Below, in pieces: positions 34,780 through 43,020 of a DNA stretch of 64,000 nucleotides. Where the stretch lies: the NCBI RefSeq assembly GCF_047238125.1, contig NZ_JBDFMH010000001.1, forward strand, positions 186,001 through 250,000. The letters run 5' to 3'. The DNA is from JBDFMH01 sp047238125. GTDB lineage: Bacteria; Pseudomonadota; Alphaproteobacteria; Sphingomonadales; Sphingomonadaceae. The translations under genes were made by a program, and so were the position numbers. The number at the start of each line of letters is the position of its first letter. Within the stretch, counting starts at the first letter, position 1. The notes beneath the pieces were generated by a model. The model made no database searches, was not told where the DNA came from, and was given only the letters and a program-made list of their open reading frames with translations.

Positions 34780-34860
34780 CGTCATCCCGGCGAAAGCCGG
34801 GATCCAGGATCGCAGGCCTGCTGCCCGTGGCTCTGGATCCCGGCTTTCGCCGGGATGACG
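34780..34860. terminator. Perfect 28-bp inverted repeat between convergent genes
   Basis: The arms at 34780-34807 and 34833-34860 are exact reverse complements over 28 bp, with a 25-nt loop. Each arm itself contains the mini-hairpin CCCGGC-GAAA-GCCGGG. Units with this CCCGGCGAAAGCCGGGATCC core are widespread in alphaproteobacterial genomes. Here it separates the permease (plus) from the flavoprotein (minus), so it probably works as a bidirectional terminator. Confidence 0.85.
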
Positions 34861-34870
34861 GCGGGGAATG

Positions 34871-36463
34871 TCAGCCGAACAGGCGCCCGACGACGCTGCG
34901 ATCGCGCAGGATCTCGTGCGCGGCATTGTGCCCGGGCGCACCCGTCACCCCACCGCCGGGATGCGTGCCCGATCCGCACATGTAGAGCCCCTTGATCGGC
35001 CCACGATAATCGCCGTGGCCGAGCACCGGTCGCGCCGCCCAGAGCTGATCCAGCCCCATATTGCCGTGGAAGATGTCGCCGCCGATCAGCCCGAACTTGC
35101 GTTCCAGATCAAGCGGCGAATGGATCTGGCGCGCGATGATGCTGGCCTTGAAGTTCGGCGCATGGTCGTTGACGGTATCGATGATCAGATCCGCCACTGC
35201 CTCGCGGTGCGTGTCCCAATCCACCTTCGGGTCGAACTGCTGGCAGAACAGGCTGGCGATGTGCTGGCCGGGCGGGGCCAGACTGTCATCGACCGTGGTC
35301 GGCAGCTTCATCTCGACGATCGGCTTGCGCGACCAGCCATGCTGCTGCGCATCGATGAAGGCCTGGTCCATATAATCCATGCCGGGCGCGATGATGATGC
35401 CCGCGGTATGGTGCTCGGCCTTGTCGCGGCCGGGGAGCACGGTGAAATCGGGCAGCTCGGAAAGCGCCACGTTCATCCGGAACGTGCCCGATCCGGTCTT
35501 GTAGCTGTCGATCCTGCGCTTGAAATCGGCCGGTAGATCGGACGGATCAACCATACGGCGATAGAGCAGCGCCGGGCCGACATTGGCGGCAACGATGCCC
35601 GCCGCGATCTCCTCGCCACTTTCCAGCCGCACGCCAGCGGCCTTGCCGCCATCGGTCAGCAGTTTTGCGACCGGCGCATCCAGGCTGATCTCGACGCCGG
35701 CATCCTCGCACGCCTTCGCCATCGCCTGGGTGATCGCGCCCATGCCGCCGACCGAATGTCCCCAAGCGCCATATTTACCGTTCACCTCGCCGAACACATG
35801 GTGCAGCAGCACATAGGCCGATCCGGGCGTGGAGACGCCGGCATAGTTGCCGACCACCGCATCGAACGCGAAGGCCGACTTCACATGATCGTCCTCGAAC
35901 CAGCCGTCGAGGAAATCGCGGGCGGATTTGGTGAACACGTCGAGCAGATCGCGCTGTGCCTCGATCCCCATCTTCGCCAGCGGCCAGCCCTGCGACGCGC
36001 CGGAGAGCAGCGCGCGGATGCCGCCGCCGACATTGGGCGGGGATTTCAGCGCAAGATCGCGCAGCACCTGAGCGACCTTCTCCAGCGCCGCATCATAGGC
36101 GGGATAGGTGTCGGCATCCTTCTGCGAAAAGCGTGCGAATTCCGCCTGGGTGCGCGCAGTGCCGCCGCCAAGCTTCAGATAGGTGTCGGGGAAGGGGAAG
36201 AAGTTGCTGATCGTGCGCTCGATGATGCGGAAGCCGCGATCGTGCAGCTTCATGTCGGCGATCACCTTGGGGCGCAGCAGGCTGACTGTGTAGCTGGCGG
36301 TGGAATTGCGGAAACCGGGATGGAATTCCTCGGTGACGGCGGCGCCGCCGACGACATGGCGCCGCTCCAGCACGCGCACCTTGAGGCCCGCGCGGGCGAG
36401 ATAGAAGGCGCAGACGAGGCCGTTGTGCCCGCCGCCGATGATGATCGCGTCGTAGTTCTTCAT
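34871..36463 (-). CDS. FAD-dependent oxidoreductase, phytoene-desaturase-like family
   Basis: The 530-residue protein starts with a dinucleotide-binding motif (AIIIGGGHNGLVCAFYLARAG) and has the C-terminal CrtI-like FAD motif region (GLYMCGSGTHPGGGVTGAPGHNAA). The family includes carotenoid desaturases and the human PYROXD2-like group, to which it seems closer; no carotenoid genes are nearby. It is probably co-transcribed with the Rieske oxygenase gene 142 bp upstream, separated by a long palindrome. The start at 36463 is set by GGAGG 5 nt upstream, inside the palindrome arm. The substrate is unknown. Confidence 0.88.
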   Translation of the reverse strand: MKNYDAIIIGGGHNGLVCAFYLARAGLKVRVLERRHVVGGAAVTEEFHPGFRNSTASYTVSLLRPKVIADMKLHDRGFRIIERTISNFFPFPDTYLKLGGGTARTQAEFARFSQKDADTYPAYDAALEKVAQVLRDLALKSPPNVGGGIRALLSGASQGWPLAKMGIEAQRDLLDVFTKSARDFLDGWFEDDHVKSAFAFDAVVGNYAGVSTPGSAYVLLHHVFGEVNGKYGAWGHSVGGMGAITQAMAKACEDAGVEISLDAPVAKLLTDGGKAAGVRLESGEEIAAGIVAANVGPALLYRRMVDPSDLPADFKRRIDSYKTGSGTFRMNVALSELPDFTVLPGRDKAEHHTAGIIIAPGMDYMDQAFIDAQQHGWSRKPIVEMKLPTTVDDSLAPPGQHIASLFCQQFDPKVDWDTHREAVADLIIDTVNDHAPNFKASIIARQIHSPLDLERKFGLIGGDIFHGNMGLDQLWAARPVLGHGDYRGPIKGLYMCGSGTHPGGGVTGAPGHNAAHEILRDRSVVGRLFG

Positions 36464-36464
36464 A

Positions 36465-36599
36465 GATCCTCCCCGACACGGGGAGGGGGACCGCGCCGCG
36501 CAGCGGCGTGGTGGAGGGGGATTTCCCCGGCCACTCCGCTTGCCGCGCGCCCCCTCCACCGCGTTTCACGCGGTCCCCCTCCCCGTTCCGGGGAGGATC
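36465..36599. repeat. Long nested palindrome carrying a ribosome site
   Basis: Outer arms 36465-36495 and 36569-36599 (31 nt) are complementary except for a short central mismatch. Inner arms GGTGGAGGGGG (36510-36520) and CCCCCTCCACC (36550-36560) pair perfectly. This looks like a repetitive intergenic element. The Shine-Dalgarno of the flavoprotein gene lies within the left arm, so folding could hide it. Confidence 0.8.
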
Positions 36600-36605
36600 G
36601 AATGC

Positions 36606-37793
36606 TCAATTGGTCCCCGCCCGGCGCGACCAGCCCGGGGGCGGCGCGCGGTGCAGCCTGGCTTCCGGAATGCGCTCGCGCAGCTTGCGGGCGAAGCTTC
36701 GCAAGCACACCTCGCTCGCCCCGATCGGCCCTACCTGATAGCTGCGCGATGCCATGCCCTGCTGCACCCGCTCGATCAGCCAAGTATCCTCGGCATTGAC
36801 GACGCGGTTGATCCGCCAATTGGCATAGCGCACCAGCCGCATCTCGCGCCGGTCATCGGGCAGCGCGAACGCCATCTCGCGCAGCACGCATGTCGTTGGC
36901 GAGGTCGGCAGCCACTGCATGAAATCGATCTGATCGGCATAAATGTCGAACGCCATGTTCGGCCAGAGCTTGTAATAGAGCCACAGCCGCTGGTTCTGCT
37001 CGGGCAGATGATCGACGTGCGGAAGGTGGCGCTGGTAAAAGCGTTCCCACACATTGTCCGATGGCCGGTCGACGATGCGGCCCGACATCTTGTCCACCCA
37101 GGGCTGCGCCTCGATCGCATAGCTTTTCCCGAACAGCCGGGTCAGCCCGTCATGCGCGACGGGGATGTGGAGATTGTCCGAATAATTGTCGCCGACATTC
37201 TTCCAGTTCACGGCGCGTTCGCGAAGCCGGATCGGGCTGATCGTCTCCATTTCGGCGAAGCGATAGGGTGCGATCTCGTCCGCATAGGGCGCCATCATCT
37301 CGGCCACGGACGGGCCGCCGTCATCGTCGAGCCGCACGAACAGGAAGCCCTGCCAACTCTCCAGCGCGACGGGCACGAGGCCGTTATCCTCAAGAGTCAG
37401 CGCCGGATAATCGCGCCGCATCGGCACGCCCGACAGCCGGCCATCGAGCTCGTAGGTCCAGGCATGATAGGGGCACACAAGCTTCTTCGCGCAGCCGGCG
37501 GTCCCGTCGACCAGCCGCATTGCGCGGTGGCGGCAGACATTGGCGAAGGCGCGGACCACGCCATCATCCCCCAGCACGACGACGACGCTTTCGCCGACAT
37601 AATCGATCGTGCGCCAATCGCCCGGCTGCTTCAGATCATTGCGATGGCACACGATCTGCCACGATGGGCGCAGCACGCGTTCCGCCTCCACCGCGGCGAA
37701 CTCGGGATCATGATAGAGCCAGCCCGGCAGGCTGAAATCGGCATCGGGATCGATCGCGGGCGCATCCTCGATGGTGGCGAACCGACGGGCCAT
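36606..37793 (-). CDS. Rieske non-heme iron oxygenase, alpha subunit
   Basis: The 395-residue protein has a Rieske [2Fe-2S] site C87-x-H89 ... C107-x2-H110 and a mononuclear iron site with the pattern D206-x2-H209-x4-H214, plus a later Asp in EDTWLIERVQQG. These are the electron relay and active-site residues of ring-hydroxylating and related oxygenases. The sequence style is closer to the group that includes glycine-betaine and stachydrine demethylases. No reductase or ferredoxin gene is adjacent, so electrons must come from elsewhere. A BetI-like TetR gene is divergent. ATG at 37793; the ribosome site is weak. Confidence 0.9.
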   Translation of the reverse strand: MARRFATIEDAPAIDPDADFSLPGWLYHDPEFAAVEAERVLRPSWQIVCHRNDLKQPGDWRTIDYVGESVVVVLGDDGVVRAFANVCRHRAMRLVDGTAGCAKKLVCPYHAWTYELDGRLSGVPMRRDYPALTLEDNGLVPVALESWQGFLFVRLDDDGGPSVAEMMAPYADEIAPYRFAEMETISPIRLRERAVNWKNVGDNYSDNLHIPVAHDGLTRLFGKSYAIEAQPWVDKMSGRIVDRPSDNVWERFYQRHLPHVDHLPEQNQRLWLYYKLWPNMAFDIYADQIDFMQWLPTSPTTCVLREMAFALPDDRREMRLVRYANWRINRVVNAEDTWLIERVQQGMASRSYQVGPIGASEVCLRSFARKLRERIPEARLHRAPPPGWSRRAGTN

Positions 37794-37813
37794 GCTTCTC
37801 GACTCCGAGCTTG

Positions 37814-37829
37814 TTATACGACCGTAAAA
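37814..37829. promoter_or_regulatory. Candidate TetR-family operator
   Basis: TTATACG (37814-37820) and CGTAAAA (37823-37829) form an inverted repeat with a 2-bp spacer and six of seven matching positions. It lies in the 77-bp gap between the divergent Rieske and TetR genes, where an autoregulated TetR operator is expected. Confidence 0.5.
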
Positions 37830-37870
37830 CAGGGTTGGCGTGCGCGCAAGCCCGGCATAGAATTTCGGCC

Positions 37871-38461
37871 ATGACCCGAGCCTTCACCCGCGCCCCCGAT
37901 GCCCGCAGGCAGGCGCTGATCGATGCCACCCGCGCCGTTCTGGCACGGGCGGGCGCGCAGGGCGTCTCGGTACGTACGGTCTGCGCGGAGGCCGGCGTTT
38001 CCCCCGGGCTGCTGCGCCATTATTTCGCGGGCATCGATGCGCTGGTGGAAGCGACCTATGACCAGGTGGCGGATATCGTGCAGGCGAGCCTGGAGACGGC
38101 AATGGCGGCGGCGGGCGCCGATCCCCGCGCGCGTCTTGCCGCCTATGTCACCGCCAGCTTCGCGCCCGCGATCGCGGATGGTGCGCTGCTGGCCACTTGG
38201 CTCGGCTTCTGGAGCCTGGCCAAATCATCGCCCGAAATGGCGGCGATCCATGCCCGCAGCTATGCCCGCTACCGCGCGGTGATCGAGGATCTGGTCCACG
38301 CTGCCGCACCCGCAGCGGATGCCCGCCTGGCCGCGATCGGGATCGGCGCCGTGGTCGACGGGCTGTGGCTCGAACTGTCGCTCGATCCGACGAGCTTCAC
38401 GCCGGCCGAGGCCGGGGCAATCGCGGAACGGGCAATGGCGGCGATGCTCTCTCCCTCCTGA
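37871..38461 (+). CDS. TetR-family repressor (BetI-like)
   Basis: The 196-residue product has an N-terminal helix-turn-helix (ALIDATRAVLARAGAQGVSV...VCAEAGVSPGLLRHYF) characteristic of TetR, with the AGVSPGLLxHYF block resembling BetI. The C-terminal helical domain should bind an effector. It is divergent from the Rieske oxygenase, with a candidate operator in between, so it probably represses the oxygenase/flavoprotein pair until the substrate appears. The ATG at 37871 fits the HTH start; a 20-residue upstream extension is less likely. Confidence 0.88.
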   Translation: MTRAFTRAPDARRQALIDATRAVLARAGAQGVSVRTVCAEAGVSPGLLRHYFAGIDALVEATYDQVADIVQASLETAMAAAGADPRARLAAYVTASFAPAIADGALLATWLGFWSLAKSSPEMAAIHARSYARYRAVIEDLVHAAAPAADARLAAIGIGAVVDGLWLELSLDPTSFTPAEAGAIAERAMAAMLSPS

Positions 38462-38477
38462 AAGGGAGGGGCGTTCA

Positions 38478-39872
38478 TCATTTCGCCAGTTCGCGCACCA
38501 GCACCGTCCACTGCGCGATGCCGCCCGAAATCGACTCCACCGGTACCCGCTCGTTCAGGCCGTGGGCGAATTCGTCGCCCGCCTTGATGAAGACCGGGCC
38601 GACGCCGTAGCTGGGGATGCCGAGCGCGCGGAAGGCGACGCTGTCGGTGGCGCCGGCTTCCATCATCGGCACGATCGGCAGGCCGGGTGCGCGGGCGTCG
38701 ATCGCCTTGCGCAGCGCCGCCATCACATCCGGCCGCAGCGGAGAGGCATCGCTCATGTCCTGATCGCCGACGACCTCGATCTTGGCGCGCGGCCCGGCGA
38801 GCTTCGCCAGTTCCTCACCCACGCTGGCGATCGAGACGCCGGGATAGATGCGGCAATTGACCAGTACCGAAGCGCGCTGCGGCAAGGCGTTCGGCGCATG
38901 GCCGCCATCGAGCATCGTCGGCACGCAGGTTGTGCGCAGTTGCCCCACCCATTCGGGCGCGGCGGATAGGGTGGCGGCCGCGCCGGCATCGTCGGGATTG
39001 GCTGCGAAGCGCTTCATCGCCTCGCCCATATCGCCTGGCGTCTGGGTGGCGGTTGCGCGGAAGAAGGCGCGGGTCAGCTCACTGGATTGGACCGGGAAGG
39101 CATAGGCCGAGATCGCCTCGATCGATTTGGCTAACGCGGTGATCGGGTTGGTCGCGGTCGGCCGGCTGGAATGGCCGCCCGGATCGGTGATGGTGATGCG
39201 GTAATCGGCATAGGTCTTCTCGGCGGCCTGGATGCCATAGACCTGCGGCTTGCCGGTCTTGTCGTCGATCGCCGCGCCGCCCGCGTCCGAATTGAGCAGC
39301 AGTTCCGCCCCCTTGAGCTGGCCGGCGAGCAGCTTGGTGGATTTGAAGCTCGTCTCCTCCGCGCCCGAAAGCGCCAGCACGATATCGCGGCGCGGGCGGA
39401 AGCCTTCGCGGCGCAGCTTGGCGAGCGTCGCCACCATCACGGTGATGCCGGCCTTGTTGTCCAGGCTGCCACGGCCATAGACGAAGCCATTCTCGACGAC
39501 CGCGGTGAAGGGATCGCGCGTCCAGTCCTTCGGATCGGCCTCGACCACGTCCATATGGCCGGACAGGATGATCGGCTTCGCCTTGGCGTCGCTACCGCGC
39601 CAGCGCGCGAGCAGGACGGCGGTATCCTCGAACGGCGTGATGCTGATGTCGGCCGCGGGGAAGCCGCCGGCGACCAGCTGTTCCTTCAGATAGGCCGCAT
39701 AGGCCGGCACCTGGTTGCCCTTGCCGGCCACGCTGCGAAAGCCGATCCCGCGCTTCAGCATGTCCAGCGCCTGTGCGCTTTCCTGTGGGGTGACGGGGGC
39801 GGCGGCCGCGCCGCCAGGCTGGGCCGCCAGCAGCGCGCCTGCGACCATGCTTGCCAAGACCCTGCCGACCAT
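38478..39872 (-). CDS. Exported M20-family metallopeptidase
   Basis: The 464-residue protein has a signal peptide (MVGRVLASMVAGALLAAQPGGAAAA) and the M20 di-zinc ligands: H106 in GHMD, D138 in GSLDN, E172 and E173 in GAEETS, D196 in NSDAGG and a late His in EFAHGLNERV. A dimerisation-type insert lies between. M20 enzymes cleave dipeptides, N-acyl amino acids or C-terminal residues. The amidohydrolase gene starts on the opposite strand 65 bp away, so the two peptidase genes are divergent. GGGGAG precedes the ATG at 39872. Confidence 0.92.
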   Translation of the reverse strand: MVGRVLASMVAGALLAAQPGGAAAAPVTPQESAQALDMLKRGIGFRSVAGKGNQVPAYAAYLKEQLVAGGFPAADISITPFEDTAVLLARWRGSDAKAKPIILSGHMDVVEADPKDWTRDPFTAVVENGFVYGRGSLDNKAGITVMVATLAKLRREGFRPRRDIVLALSGAEETSFKSTKLLAGQLKGAELLLNSDAGGAAIDDKTGKPQVYGIQAAEKTYADYRITITDPGGHSSRPTATNPITALAKSIEAISAYAFPVQSSELTRAFFRATATQTPGDMGEAMKRFAANPDDAGAAATLSAAPEWVGQLRTTCVPTMLDGGHAPNALPQRASVLVNCRIYPGVSIASVGEELAKLAGPRAKIEVVGDQDMSDASPLRPDVMAALRKAIDARAPGLPIVPMMEAGATDSVAFRALGIPSYGVGPVFIKAGDEFAHGLNERVPVESISGGIAQWTVLVRELAK

Positions 39873-39937
39873 GCGCTATTCTCCCCGATGATGGGACAAG
39901 GCTAGCGGCGGCGCGCGGCGCGGCAAGGGGGAAGATC

Positions 39938-41203
39938 ATGATCACACGGCTGCTGCTGATGATCGCGCTGGCGGCAGGCGGCCCCGCGCAGGCGGCGGTC
40001 AGCTATGTCCGCGCCGGCCGGATGGTCGATGTCGTGGCGGGCAGGGTGCTGACCGATCAACTGATCCGGATCGAGGATGAGCGGGTCACTACGATCTCTC
40101 CGTGGCGCGAGGCACCGGCCGACGGGCCGGTGATCGACTGGTCGACGCGCACCGTGCTGCCCGGGCTGATCGATGCGCACACCCATCTGGCCGATTTCGC
40201 CGATTCCCACCCCGCCACGCCGCTGATGCATTCTGCCGCAGAGACTGCGCTGAAGGGTGCCGAGAATGCGCGCGCGACACTGAAGGCGGGGTTCACCACC
40301 GTACACGATGTCGGCTGCTATCGCGGGCTGACCGATGTCGCGTTGCGCGATGCCATCGCCGCGGGCCACGTGCCGGGGCCGCGGATGAACGTGGTCGGTG
40401 CCTATATCACCGTGCCGGGCGGCGGCGGCGACGTGACCGGCTTCGCGCCCGATGTCGCGATCCCGCCCGACATGCGGCTGGGCGTCGTCACCTCGCCGGC
40501 CGAGGTGCGGCAGAAGGTGCGCTTCCTGTTCCAGCGGCGGGTGAATTCGATCAAGCTGATCGCGACCGGCGCGGTGCTGGCGGTCGGCACTGAGCCCGGG
40601 CGGCTGGAACTGTCCGAGGCCGAGATGCGCGCCGCAGTGGAGGAAGCCGCGGCCAATGGTGGGCTCGTCACCGCACATGCGCACGGCGCGGACGGCATCA
40701 GGGCCGCGATCCGCGCGGGCGTGCGATCGATCGAGCATGCCTCGCTGATCGATGCCGAGGGGATCGCGCTGGCCAAGGCGAAGGGCGTCTGGCTGGTGAT
40801 GGACATCTACAATGGCGACTGGATCGAGGCAGAAGGAGCGAAAGCCGGCTGGCCCGCCGAATATATGCGCAAGAACCGCGAGACGACCGATGCCCAGCGC
40901 GCGGGCTTCCGCGCCGCGGTAAAGGCCGGTGCGCGGATCGCCTATGGCACCGATGCCGGCGTCTATCCGCACGGCCAGAACGGCAGGCAATTCGCCTATA
41001 TGGTCCGGTTCGGGATGACGCCGATGCAGGCAATTCAGGCGGCCACGATCAGCGCGGCAACGATGTTGCGGATGGAGGCCGATGTCGGCGCGATCGCACC
41101 GGGGCGTTATGCCGATCTCATTGCAGTGGCGGGCGATCCACTTGCGGATGTCACGGTGCTTGAAAAGGTGGCGGCCGTGATGAAGGGCGGGGTGGTCCAG
41201 TAA
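39938..41203 (+). CDS. Exported prolidase-like metal-dependent amidohydrolase
   Basis: The 421-residue product carries a signal peptide (MITRLLLMIALAAGGPAQA) and binuclear amidohydrolase ligands: H81 and H83 in DAHTHL, a probable carbamylated K206 in SIKLIATGA, H247 in TAHAHG, H267 in IEHASL and Asp in GTDAGVYPHG. The closest recognised type is the Xaa-Pro/Xaa-Arg dipeptidase branch known from environmental amidohydrolases. AAGGGGGA precedes ATG 39938. Together with the divergent M20 peptidase and the APC permease it points to periplasmic peptide breakdown. It ends 3 bp from the convergent metallo-beta-lactamase gene. Confidence 0.9.
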   Translation: MITRLLLMIALAAGGPAQAAVSYVRAGRMVDVVAGRVLTDQLIRIEDERVTTISPWREAPADGPVIDWSTRTVLPGLIDAHTHLADFADSHPATPLMHSAAETALKGAENARATLKAGFTTVHDVGCYRGLTDVALRDAIAAGHVPGPRMNVVGAYITVPGGGGDVTGFAPDVAIPPDMRLGVVTSPAEVRQKVRFLFQRRVNSIKLIATGAVLAVGTEPGRLELSEAEMRAAVEEAAANGGLVTAHAHGADGIRAAIRAGVRSIEHASLIDAEGIALAKAKGVWLVMDIYNGDWIEAEGAKAGWPAEYMRKNRETTDAQRAGFRAAVKAGARIAYGTDAGVYPHGQNGRQFAYMVRFGMTPMQAIQAATISAATMLRMEADVGAIAPGRYADLIAVAGDPLADVTVLEKVAAVMKGGVVQ

Positions 41204-41206
41204 CGG

Positions 41207-42052
41207 TCAACGCGACGCTGCCTGCTCCTTCGCCAGCGCCACTTCGAACGCGGCTTCGGCGTCGCGCACCAGTTTCGGCAGCAGGCCGGGCATCAGCATC
41301 GCATCCCGATCGCCCGCGTCGCGGCGCGCCTTGCGGCCGAGCATGTCCGCCGCCTCGGGGTGCGCGGGCAGCACGACATCGGCATGCATCCTCGCGAGCT
41401 TGCGAAAACTGGCGTGGAAATTGGCGACGATGCCGGGATAGCCGCGATTGCCGACGAGCCGGTTGCCGGCGACGGTGATGCTGCACGGGAAGACGACGTC
41501 CAGCAGCCGGCCGCCGTCCCGTATCTTCATCGACCACGTCGTGCAGCCGGTGGTGTGACCGGGCGTGAAGGTCGGGATCAGAGTGACGTCGCCCAGCCGC
41601 ACCGGCCGGCCATCGGCCAGCACGCGATCGACCTTTACCGCCGGGAAGCGGACCTCCCCATAGCTTGTCTCACCGATCGGTCGGCCCGACTCCAGCGCGG
41701 GCCGATCGCGCGGAGAGGCGAGCAGGGCGGCCCCGCTGTCCGCCTTCAGCTTCGCCAGGCCCGCGGCATGATCGAAATGGGCGTGGCTGTTCAGCAGCAG
41801 CTTCACGTCCTTCAGCCTGAAGCCGAGCGCGGCGATGCTGCGTTCGATCGCGGGCACATTTTCCTCCATCGTGCCGTCGATCAGGATCAGCCCGCGCGAG
41901 GTTTCGATCAGATAGGCGGCCAGCCCTTCGGTGCCGACATAGTGGATCGGACCCACGACGCGGAACGGCGCGGTCGGCCGCGTCCAGGCCGGCGGATCCT
42001 GCGCGAGCGCGGGGCCGGCGAACAGGGCGAGCAGCAGCACGATCCGCGTCAC
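41207..42052 (-). CDS. Subclass B3 metallo-beta-lactamase
   Basis: The 281-residue exported protein (MTRIVLLLALFAGPALAQ) has the full B3 zinc-ligand set: H90, H92, D94 and H95 in NSHAHFDH, H166 in PGHTTGC and H231 in LPAHPE. The pattern VGTEGLAAYLIETSRGLILIDG is typical of B3 enzymes, which hydrolyse penicillins, cephalosporins and often carbapenems. The GTG at 42052 was chosen because it gives a clean signal peptide and sits 4 bp after the DUF486 stop; a TTG at 42067 is the alternative. Real hydrolytic spectrum unknown. No mobile-element signs are nearby, so it looks intrinsic. Confidence 0.9.
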   Translation of the reverse strand: MTRIVLLLALFAGPALAQDPPAWTRPTAPFRVVGPIHYVGTEGLAAYLIETSRGLILIDGTMEENVPAIERSIAALGFRLKDVKLLLNSHAHFDHAAGLAKLKADSGAALLASPRDRPALESGRPIGETSYGEVRFPAVKVDRVLADGRPVRLGDVTLIPTFTPGHTTGCTTWSMKIRDGGRLLDVVFPCSITVAGNRLVGNRGYPGIVANFHASFRKLARMHADVVLPAHPEAADMLGRKARRDAGDRDAMLMPGLLPKLVRDAEAAFEVALAKEQAASR

Positions 42053-42056
42053 GCGC

Positions 42057-42392
42057 TTATTTCCCAACGAACAGGAAGCCGACCCCGGCCATGATGCAGG
42101 TGAATGCAGCGAAGTGCCGCCAGTGCAGCGGTTCCTTCAGCACCAGCACCATGAAGCTGCCGAAGATGATCAGTGCGATCGCTTCCTGCGCCACTTTCAG
42201 CTGGCCCGCGCTCCAGCCATTGGCATAGCCGATCCGGTTGGCGGGCACGGCCAGGCAATATTCGAACAGCGCAATCCCCCAGCTGATCAGGATCACGATC
42301 AGCAGCGGCTTTTCCATGCCGCCCTTCAGGTGCCAGTACCAGGCGACCGTCATGAAGATATTGGACGTGACGAGCAGCAGGATCGTAGGCAT
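42057..42392 (-). CDS. DUF486/DMT-family small membrane protein
   Basis: The 111-residue product has four predicted membrane helices and the DUF486 pattern (LLLVTSNIFMTVAWYWHLK ... ISWGIALFEYCLAVPANRIGY ... GYANGWSAGQLKVAQEAI). These proteins are small multidrug/EamA-like membrane proteins of unknown transport role. The start at 42392 fits the family N terminus; the long in-frame extension upstream runs antisense through the PilZ gene and is rejected. It lies 4 bp before the metallo-beta-lactamase start, forming a two-gene operon. Confidence 0.88.
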   Translation of the reverse strand: MPTILLLVTSNIFMTVAWYWHLKGGMEKPLLIVILISWGIALFEYCLAVPANRIGYANGWSAGQLKVAQEAIALIIFGSFMVLVLKEPLHWRHFAAFTCIMAGVGFLFVGK

Positions 42393-42480
42393 CGCCCGCC
42401 CATGCCACCGCGCGCCGCATTCGACCAGATCGATCGGCATCTTAACCGGTTCGCAAAGAATGGCGGGCGATAGCAGGGAC

Positions 42481-42873
42481 ATGTCCGATTTCGCCGAACT
42501 CAGCACCGACCGCCGCCGATCGCCCCGCACGATGGTCCGCCTGGCGGTCCAGATCGGTGCCGAAGATGCTGGCGGCGAGCCTGCCACGCTGCACGATCTG
42601 TCCGCCGAAGGCTTCCGCATGGAAGCCGATGCCAGTTTCGCACGCGGCGATGCGATGTGGCTGCGCCTGCCCGGACAGATGCCGGTGCAGGCGACGATCG
42701 TGTGGTGCAACGAGCGCATGTTCGGCGTCGCATTCAAGGAGGCGCTCGAAGCCAGCATCCTGCGCCGCGCGCTCGATGCCGGCAGCATCGCGGCGCCCGC
42801 CGACGAACAGTGGGATGGTGAGCGATCGCCTGCGCTCCGCGACCTGCTGAAGCGGATGCGCCAGCCGGCGTGA
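42481..42873 (+). CDS. PilZ-domain protein
   Basis: The 130-residue protein has the two c-di-GMP-binding motifs of PilZ: an arginine-rich RRRSPR (11-16) and DLSAEG (39-44), followed by barrel strands (ARGDAMWLRLPGQMPVQATI). It probably senses c-di-GMP in the cytoplasm and affects motility, surface polysaccharide or another output; no partner is encoded adjacent. The start is ATG at 42481, with AGCAGGGAC upstream. A strong GC-rich hairpin (42939-42960) follows downstream. Confidence 0.88.
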   Translation: MSDFAELSTDRRRSPRTMVRLAVQIGAEDAGGEPATLHDLSAEGFRMEADASFARGDAMWLRLPGQMPVQATIVWCNERMFGVAFKEALEASILRRALDAGSIAAPADEQWDGERSPALRDLLKRMRQPA

Positions 42874-42938
42874 CCGGCGGCGATCGGCGCTCGGCAAAAG
42901 AATAGGGTTCGCGTCCGGCGATTGCCGGGCTAGGAAGC

Positions 42939-42960
42939 GGCGTCGGCTTCAGCCGGCGCC
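42939..42960. terminator. GC-rich hairpin downstream of the PilZ gene
   Basis: GGCGTCGGCT (42939-42948) pairs with AGCCGGCGCC (42951-42960) across a 2-nt gap, with one G-U pair. It lies between the PilZ gene and the thiolase-like gene. There is no U-tract, so termination is only possible. Confidence 0.4.
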
Positions 42961-43020
42961 AAGCGACGCGAGACGCCCATATCGCGCCGCTTTCCCGAGA
43001 TCCTTGCGTGGAGATTCGCG

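Noticed and set aside
33437..34780. 447-residue minus-strand frame opposite the permease
   Set aside because: Composition is extreme (Arg, Gln, Glu, Gly) and it has no domain; it is a GC-rich shadow of a clear membrane transporter.
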